A DNA stretch of 64,000 nt. Origin: Spiroplasma endosymbiont of Cantharis nigra (GTDB taxonomy: Bacteria > Bacillota_I > Bacilli_A > Mycoplasmatales > Mycoplasmataceae). Both the position numbers and the translations under genes were made by a program. The DNA lies in the NCBI RefSeq assembly GCF_964019925.1, contig NZ_OZ026470.1, positions 124,001-188,000 on the forward strand, read 5' to 3'. Positions 57,564-64,000 of this stretch are shown in pieces. Numbering within the stretch: the first letter of the stretch is position 1; the number at the start of each line of letters is the position of its first letter. Below the pieces are notes generated by a model. That model was not told the DNA's origin. It ran no database searches and saw only the letters and a list, made by a program, of their open reading frames with translations.

Positions 57564-58337
57564 ATGGAAACAACTTTTAGAAATATCAAATTAATAAATA
57601 TCGAAGAAGATATAAAATTATATAATTTATTGTTTGAGAAAACAAGTAGGAATAGATCGTTCTCATTTAGACAACTTTCAAATGAAGAGATCATTTTCCC
57701 TTCATCTAATCTGGGTTTTGAAATTATATATAATAAAAATGGATATTGTAAAAGAGTTGAATATAAAATAACAAAAATGAATTGAGAAAATGAAGAAGAT
57801 TTAAAGGCTTTTTTTGAGGATATTAAAGACATTTTGGAAAAATCTGTTCAAAATGTTCCAAAATTGGCAACTAGATTTGGTCGAGAGACAATACAAATTA
57901 AGGATTTACATTTTTATCAATGTGCAAATGAGCATCATATTGCAAGTGTCAATTCGCTTCTTTATTTTAATTTTTTAGAGAAAATAAAAAATAAAAAGGA
58001 ATATAGCATACTAGATTTTGGGATTGATATTTTTATTCGATTAGCTGATACACAACACTTACCTAATGGAAATAAAAGAAATGCAGTTTTATTTTTAATT
58101 TCTTTTTTGCAAACAAGAAATATTTATCTTCTTTTTTCTTGAAATATTAACAAAGAATATTTAGATTCATGAGAGGAAATTGTTACAATTGCTGCAACAC
58201 ATTATTATCAGAAAAAAATTATAGATGAATTTGGGGAATTAATAGACTTTGAGCCAATTGGAGAAAAAATAGATTATGAAGAACTACACAGCTATATAAA
58301 AAAACATATATTATCTATTGCATATATAAAAATTTAG
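57564..58337 (+). CDS. Fic/Doc-like protein with displaced catalytic histidine
   Basis: A 257-residue protein. The central ADTQHLPNGNKRNAVLFLISFL resembles the Fic/Doc core HPFxxGNxR, which transfers AMP or phosphate to target proteins. Here His165 lies four, not five, residues before Gly169, leaving Gln164 at the aligned catalytic place and Leu in place of Phe. GNKR (169-172) is intact. The upstream region contains a possible regulatory half. A 42-residue ORF follows. The family call is probable, activity uncertain. Confidence 0.65.
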
Positions 58338-58374
58338 TATATATTTTTATATATAAGAGGGGGGAAGTTAGTAA

Positions 58375-58503
58375 ATGATAGATGAAAAAGATTTAAAATT
58401 TGCAAAGTATGAGTTTGATAAAAATGAAAACTTAGAGTGTGTTGAAGAGGTTGCTAATAACCCAAAACTAAAATCAGTATTTGAGAATTTAAGTACTAGA
58501 TAA
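58375..58503 (+). CDS. Small acidic 42-residue ORF, possible antitoxin partner
   Basis: ATG 58375 follows AGGGGGGAAG, a ribosome site almost identical to that of the Fic/Doc-like gene 38 bases upstream. The product, MIDEKDLKFAKYEFDKNENL and onward, is acidic and may be helical. Position suggests a regulatory partner; there is no sequence match to Phd. Confidence 0.5.
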   Translation: MIDEKDLKFAKYEFDKNENLECVEEVANNPKLKSVFENLSTR

Positions 58504-58901
58504 ATTAGGTTTTTATTTACTTTTTGGTAATTATTATTAAATACTAAATTATTAAGTTTCTAAATACAAGAACTAGTTAATGGTTCTTGTATTTTTATTT
58601 TTAAAAAGTATCGGTATTAACACTTTTGTGTGATTTTTTTTAATTTTTTTAATTTTTTTAAAAAATTATTACATTTTTCAAATCTAAGAACACATTTAAT
58701 TTGAAACATTATGTAAGTATAATTTCCAATTGACAAGAAATATACTATAAATTGTTTAAATAGATTTTAATATTAACTTATTTAATTGCTCCTTTTTAGT
58801 TTTTCTGTTTTTTAAACTAGTCTTTATATCACCTTTTAATTATAAATATTACTTTTAATTAAATAATTTTAAAATATAATTAAAGAGATAAGAGGTATAA
58901 A
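58504..58901. other. Intergenic stretch
   Basis: About 400 bases without a gene. It holds a terminator at 58562-58596, then a T-rich tract around 58628-58667 with three near-copies of a TTTTTTTAAT unit, then AT-rich sequence leading to the next gene. Confidence 0.6.
58562..58596 (+). terminator. Terminator after the small ORF
   Basis: AAATACAAGAAC pairs with GTTCTTGTATTT around a nine-base loop and is followed by a T run. Confidence 0.88.
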
Positions 58902-59639
58902 ATGGAAAATCATTATAAACAAATTAGCAGTTTAATATATGACTTTACCAAACCTCCAGGAACAAGCATTGATGGAGATTTAGAATTTTATAAGTCTCAA
59001 CTTTTACCAATTCAGGGAAAGGTATTAGAAGCAGGAGTAGGTAATGGCAGATTGTTCATTCCGCTTTTAAAATATAAAGTTGATATTGTTGGTATTGATA
59101 AGTCACAAGAAATGATCAATATTTGTCAAAAAAATTTAGAAAAAGAGAATTTAACAGGTCACTTAATTTGTCAAGATTTAGAAGAATATAGAGAACTTGA
59201 AACTTATGATTATATTATAGTTCCTAATGCAACTTTCAATTTGCTTGAAACAAGAATTAAAGCTAAAAAAGTTTTAAAAAACTTCTATGATTCTTTAAAA
59301 CCACAAGGGACCATTATTATTGACTTAATACTGCCAATTGAGTTTAAAGCAGGAAGTAATCATGAATATAGTCACTATATTGATGATCAAACAATAGTTG
59401 TAAAAAATTTAAGTAAGGAAATTAATTGAATTGAACAATATAGCATTAATCAAATTGATTATTATATTAATGAACAATTACAAGAAAGCCAAGAGTTTAA
59501 ATTATCTTGATATGGGTGTGAAGAATTTTGTAATATATTAACAAATATTGGTTTTAATGATGGAGTTTTTATTATAAACTATGGTAATAAAAGAAACTTA
59601 AATGTTAAAACAATTACATTTATTTTTAAAAAAGTTTAA
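58902..59639 (+). CDS. SAM-dependent methyltransferase
   Basis: A 245-residue class I methyltransferase. Motif I is VLEAGVGNGRLFIPL, the acidic loop is IVGIDKSQEMI, and motif IV is YDYIIVPNATFNLL. The substrate is unknown; overall length and the following C-terminal beta region suit a small-molecule methyltransferase. AGAGGT precedes the ATG. The ROK kinase follows 22 bases later. Confidence 0.85.
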
Positions 59640-59661
59640 AGAAAGAAAAAGGTAAAAAAGT

Positions 59662-60516
59662 ATGAAGTTAGCAGTAGATATTGGTGGAACATCGATTAGG
59701 TTTGCTTTAATTGAAAATAATCAAATAATAAAAAAAGAAGTTATTGATACAGATGGCAATAACATGCAAAAAAACTTAGATGAAATTAAAGCAACAGTTG
59801 ATAGTTGAAATGAACCAATTGATTTTATTGGTATTTGTTGTCCTGGGCCCTTAAACTTAAAAAGAGGAACAATTTTAGTTACTTATAATTTACCTGATTG
59901 AAATAATAAATGTATTTTACAAGAATTTAAAGAACTATTTGAAATTGAAAATGTCAAAATAAACAATGATGGTAATGTAGCTGCTTTAGGTCAATTTAGC
60001 ATAAGAAAGAATTTACACTCACTTTTATACTTTACCTTTTCAACTGGAATAGGTGCTGGTTTCATTAATCAAGGAGAAATATTTGAAGGTTTTAGTGGGG
60101 CTGCTTTAGAGATAGCTAATGCTTTACCAATATATAATAGTGAAAATTCAAATAGAAGTGGTATTGAATTTTTAGCAAGTGGTAAAAATATTTGCTTACA
60201 GTTATCTAAATTAGGAGTTGAAGTTAATTCATCAAAAGAGGCTTTTGACTTATACAAAAAAGGTGATAATCAAATTGTTAATGAATTTTTTTCAATGATT
60301 GAGGAAAAATTAATAAGTTTAATATCTACTGCAATTTACTTTTTTAATCCAGAAATAATAGTATTTGGGGGAAGTGTGGCAATGTTTAATCAAGACTTTT
60401 TTGAATCAATATTTAAAAAAGTAATTGAAATTACAGCAGATATTGGCTATCAAACAAGATTTGAATTTGCTTTGGATTTAGATGATTCAACTTTATTAGG
60501 TTGTTGTCAAATGTAG
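59662..60516 (+). CDS. ROK-family sugar kinase (glucokinase-like)
   Basis: A 284-residue ROK protein. The ATP motif is AVDIGGTSIRFALIE near the N-terminus, the phosphate block is NNDGNVAALG, and ISTGIGAGFINQGEIFEG follows. The usual ROK zinc motif (CxCGxxGCxE) is missing between GFSGAALEIAN and the C-terminal half. It is likely a glucokinase or N-acylsugar kinase. Its last codons lie inside a 39-bp sequence repeated at 63274-63312. Confidence 0.85.
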
Positions 60517-60540
60517 ATAAATTTGTTTTTTTGTTATAAA
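60502..60540 (+). repeat. 39-bp direct repeat, left copy
   Basis: It covers the ROK gene's last codons and stop and a T run. It matches 63274-63312 at 37 of 39 positions in the same orientation, bracketing the restriction-modification genes. Confidence 0.85.
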
Positions 60541-60676
60541 CTCTTTAAGTATTTTAAGCAGAAAACAAAGAAAATAAAATTGTAGAACTAGTTAGAATAA
60601 GTTATTATATATAAAGTAATTTACTAATAAAAAAATTAGAATTTTTGATGTAATTTAAAGAAAGGTTTACTAATCT

Positions 60677-61750
60677 ATGAAGGGAATAAGTTTATTTTCT
60701 AATGTTGGAATTGGCGAATATTTTTTTAAAGATAGTGGAATTAAAATTGTAGCAGCAAATGAATTAATTCTCAAAAGAGCAGAATTTTATAAGCATATTT
60801 ATCCTGAATGTGATGTTGTATGTGGAGATATAACAGATAAAAAAGTCTTTAATAAATTAATTAATATTTATAAAGAAAATAATTGTGAGTTTCTAATAGC
60901 AACACCTCCATGCCAAGGAATGAGTATCGCTGGCAAAATGGACAAAAAAGATATTAGAAATCAATTGGTTAAGTATGTTATTGAATTTATTAAAATAGTT
61001 CAACCGAAAAATATAATTATTGAAAATGTAGCAGGAATGCCAAATTTTCCCATTACAGTAAATTCCAAAGTTCTTTTAATTAAAGATTATATTAATGATT
61101 CTTTAATTAAAATGGGGTATTTTATAAATTTTGGAATTTTAGATGCAGCAGATTTTGGAACACCTCAGTCAAGAAAAAGAAGTATCTTTTTAGCTTCTAA
61201 GTATGCGCCTTGAAATTTTCCAAATAAGGTCCCTAAAATAAACGTATTAAATGCTATTGGAGATTTACCATCTTTGGAGTCAGGAGAAGATAGTGGAATA
61301 AAATATCACAAAGCAAAAATTCATAATGATAATCATATAAAATGAATGAGAAATACACCATCAGGTAAAAGTGCTCACAAAAATGAAAATTACTTTCCTA
61401 TAAAAATAGATGGTTCAAGAATAAAGGGGTTTTCAACAACATATAAAAGAATTGATTGATATAAACCAAGCCCCACAATTACTATGTGCAATGGAGCTAT
61501 TTCAAGTCAAAATAATGTACATCCTGGAAGATTGAAAAGAGATGGTACTTATTCAGACGCAAGAGTTTTAACTATTTTAGAGCTTATGAGATTAACTGGA
61601 TTGCCTGATAATTGAAATATTCCCAAATGAGCTTCAGAAAATATGATTAGAAATGTTTTAGGAGAATCGTTTCCTCCAAAATTCTCACAAAAATTATTAG
61701 AAAAAATGCCTAGAGGTTATGCAGATGGAAAAAGAAATAAAAATAGATAA
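60677..61750 (+). CDS. DNA (cytosine-5)-methyltransferase
   Basis: A 357-residue m5C methyltransferase. Motif I is GISLFSNVGIGEYFF, motif IV TPPCQGMS carries catalytic Cys79, motif VI is IIENVAGM, motif VIII QSRKR, and motifs IX-X close the protein (GESFPPKFSQKLL). The recognition site cannot be read from sequence. AAAGGTT lies before the ATG. It overlaps the endonuclease gene by 26 bases, as in type II systems. Confidence 0.93.
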
Positions 61751-62873
61751 GTGACAAGCACCAGGAAATTCAAAGATATTTGATTATGATTTTGTTGATA
61801 TAAAAAATAAAAAAACTTATATTAGAGATAGAACAATTAATATATTATCATTTTTTAATAAAGTGAAATCTATTAAAATGGACAAATTATTAGAAAAAGA
61901 AATTTTGATTTTTTTAATAAAAAATATGAAAAACTTTGATAAAAATAATTCAAATGTAAGACATTTCTGAAGGCCACTTTTATTTTATGGTTTTTTAAAA
62001 GAAGTAAAAAGAGACAATAAAAAGTATATAGAGTTATCCTTTGAAGGTAAAAAATTTTTAGAGGAATATTTAAAGGGGAATTTTGAAACTGCAAAAGAAA
62101 ATTTTATATATTCCTTAATGAAAGTTTCTTATCCAAATGCTGCAACAAATGAAGTAAAATTATCTTTATTTCCTTTTAGAATCATTTTTAGAATTTTTCT
62201 TGAAAAGAAAATTATCTCTAAAAGCGAAATGGATCATTCAATACCTTATATTACAAAAAAATCTGATATTGAAGAAATTTTAGCTAATAAATTTAATGAG
62301 AAAAAAAAGTATGATAAATTCAGAACATGAGTTATTAATTCATTAGTTGACCTAAAAATTTTAAGTTTTGATGGTAATTTTTATTCATTATGCGAAAATA
62401 CTAGAGATTATGTATTAAATTATATTGATTTTAAAGATGATTTAGATTTATATTTTTTTGATTCTTATATTAAAAATACATATATAGACAAATTAAATTA
62501 CTATAATTATTCAAAAATTAAAAGAGATATAAAGCTTGTAAAACAAGTTTATGAGAGAGATAACTACAAGTGTTTTTTTTCAAAAGAGCATTTTTCATTT
62601 TTTACAGAAGATGGAAATATGTACTTAGAGGCTCATCATATAATTCCGATATCTCTTACACCAATTTATAAAATAAAACTTGATCTACTAGAAAATATGA
62701 TAAGCCTTTGTCCTAATTGTCACAAAAGTATGCACTATTCTGAAAATATCAACAAATATATGATGCTAGAAAAAATTAAGAAATTTGAAAATAGTTTTTT
62801 TAAAGAAAATTTATATCTCATGGAAGATATACAAGATATCTACTTAAATAATTCATATTTAGGAAGAAAGTAA
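61725..62873 (+). CDS. HNH restriction endonuclease, probable type II partner
   Basis: A 382-residue protein starting inside the methyltransferase gene. The C-terminal nuclease has EAHHIIPISL (His304, His305) and CPNCHKSMH (Cys329, Cys332, His333), a typical HNH zinc-stabilised site; CFFSKE supplies a further Cys. The N-terminal 250 residues look like winged-helix DNA-binding segments, with repeated FYGFLKE/FEGKKFLEEYLK-like helices. With the methyltransferase it forms a probable type II R-M pair. Confidence 0.82.
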
Positions 62874-62970
62874 TAAAATTAATAGTAATGAGTTTATATG
62901 ATTTGAAAAAACGTTTTTTTATTAGTAATCATATTATGTCAACTATAGAATAGATCTTTTATTATATTTA

Positions 62971-62997
62971 GAACACCATGTTTTCATGGTGTTTCTT
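62971..62997 (+). terminator. Terminator after the restriction module
   Basis: AACACCATG pairs perfectly with CATGGTGTT around TTTT, followed by T-rich sequence. Confidence 0.88.
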
Positions 62998-63175
62998 ATA
63001 ATTTACCATTATTCTCTTAAAAATATAGAAATCTCCTTGTTTTTTCTAATAGATATACATATCCAAATATAAATCCAGTATTAAATATTTCATAATACTT
63101 TAGTATTCAAACTTATTATAACTATAAGGTAAGTATGTAACATTAGTTACAAATAATTCACTTTTTTTAGTCCTT

Positions 63176-63257
63176 TCATAAAACATCCATTTATTGATTA
63201 TAAAGGAGGACAAAGTCGCTTGTTAATATGTAGGGACATAATCGCTTATTACTCATA
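63176..63257 (+). repeat. 82-bp dispersed repeat, copy 2
   Basis: The same element as at 42044-42125 (78 of 82 identical), ending 16 bases before the right 39-bp direct repeat. Confidence 0.85.
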
Positions 63258-63273
63258 TTAAACTTTATTAGAA

Positions 63274-63312
63274 TGTTATCAAATGTAGATAAATTTGTTT
63301 TTTTATTATAAA
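63274..63312 (+). repeat. 39-bp direct repeat, right copy
   Basis: It duplicates the ROK gene's 3' end (TGTTATCAAATGTAGATAAA and the following T tract), out of context here. Confidence 0.85.
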
Positions 63313-63639
63313 ATATTTATACGTTCTAAAGTAAAATATTTTAAAGAATAAAAACTAAAAATAATTTCTAATTACTGAAATTAAAGAAAAAAAGATTAAA
63401 AAATATTTTTTTCAACCTAATTTAATAGAAAACAGAAAAGCTTTAGAATTTGGAGTGAGGTTAATACTTTTAATTCCACCAAAAGTACCAAAATAAGAAT
63501 GGTAATTTTATATTAATAGGTAAAGAATTATGTATTTTAAAAAAATACAAATAGTGTATGAAATAGGTAAAAAACATGAAATAAGTATCTTTATTTTGTA
63601 GAATCGGGGTTCAAAACTTTTTAAATTATATTGGAGAGG

Positions 63640-63801
63640 GTGTTTTTTTTAGGACAAGAATTATTTGAAAATAGATCTAAGTTTTATAAAAATAGTGAGG
63701 TTATTATTGTAGATATTACTAATAAAAAAAATTATAATAAATTTATAAATAAAAGTAAAAAATATTATCTTGATTTATTAAAGGCAAATCTACCCTATTA
63801 G
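63640..63801 (+). pseudogene. 53-codon ORF, probable gene remnant
   Basis: From GTG 63640 (GGAG just upstream) the frame reads MFFLGQELFENRSKFYKNSE and onward, ending LLKANLPY. The protein-like composition but short length and degenerate surroundings suggest the start of a decayed gene; an intact small protein is possible. Confidence 0.35.
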
Positions 63802-64000
63802 TGTAAGTTAACTGCCGTAAAATAAAATTAAGAGATAAAAGAAATGAATTATTCCTGTATGTAATTGAAAAAATTCTTGATATTAATTCGACTATATTTT
63901 TTAGAAAATATCGAACCTTTTTAAAAGTAAAAATATTTTATGAAAACAAACTCCAAAAAATTATAGATATAATATCATGTTAATTATCAAATCTATATCA
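63802..64000. other. Terminal stretch, no gene recognised
   Basis: About 200 AT-rich bases to the window edge with short broken frames only. Confidence 0.5.

Larger units (their letters stand above)
62874..63639. other. Non-coding stretch after the restriction module
   Basis: About 770 bases with no intact gene. It contains a terminator (62971-62997), the second 82-bp repeat (63176-63257) and the right 39-bp repeat (63274-63312). 63313-63630 is degenerate with stops in all frames. Confidence 0.6.

Noticed and set aside
58628..58667. T-rich tandem repeat as a regulatory element
   Set aside because: Low-complexity poly-T/A sequence in a very AT-rich genome; nothing ties it to a function.

Overview
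The window comes from a wall-less, very AT-rich member of the Mollicutes, most likely Spiroplasma or a close entomoplasmatalean relative. TGA is read as tryptophan throughout: thyA, polC, glyS, era, sigA, cdsA and many other genes are continuous only under genetic code 4, while TGG is also used. There are many short lipoproteins with a mollicute-type signal peptide and Cys lipobox, strong hairpin-plus-T terminators, and the typical mollicute housekeeping order. Retention of dxr, ispH, uppS and dgkA fits a Spiroplasma-like lipid metabolism better than most Mycoplasma. The species cannot be fixed from sequence reading alone.

Layout. 1-2.3 kb: end of an ABC permease and its ATPase. 2.4-6.0 kb: thyA-dfrA-plsC-deoA operon (dTMP/folate, phospholipid, nucleoside salvage). 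6.0-6.8 kb: a probable small RNA with its own promoter and terminator, then a five-tRNA operon (Thr, Tyr, Gln, Lys, Leu). 6.9-9.0 kb: a small lipoprotein, a thioredoxin-like CPHC lipoprotein, a Cys-rich ArsR-type repressor facing a 22-residue metallothionein-like peptide with a 28-bp palindromic operator, and rpmG. 9.1-19.4 kb: pepP, then uppS-cdsA-dxr-rseP-polC-rimP. 19.4-21.9 kb: a complete C39-peptidase ABC exporter and a partner membrane protein, placed where nusA would be expected. 21.9-37.2 kb: ybeY-dgkA-cdd, an interruption (unknown gene, glpO-glpK-glpF, two membrane proteins), then era-recO-glyS-dnaG-sigA-trmK-nif3. ispH is convergent.

38.9-47 kb is accessory: two large lipoproteins, a membrane protein, an 82-bp dispersed repeat, an acidic-tail protein, a double zinc-ribbon protein and long intergenic stretches. 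47-51 kb is a beta-glucoside utilisation unit (RpiR-type regulator, PTS EIIBC, GH1 6-phospho-beta-glucosidase). 51-57 kb holds an orphan 573-residue protein, HAD phosphatases, a NadD-YqeK fusion, mtnN, and a redox/metal-looking patch (33-residue Cys-rich peptide, HxlR regulator, CGTCGC protein). 57.5-64 kb contains a Fic/Doc-like protein with a small downstream ORF, a methyltransferase, a ROK kinase, and a C5-methyltransferase/HNH restriction module bounded by 39-bp direct repeats derived from the ROK gene end, then degenerate sequence.

The most unusual items are the ArsR/Cys-rich peptide pair, the second Cys-rich peptide next to HxlR, the small RNA whose core motif recurs at 46.4 kb, the extra segment inside sigma region 4, the orphan peptide exporter, and the repeat-bounded restriction island sharing an 82-bp repeat with the lipoprotein locus.
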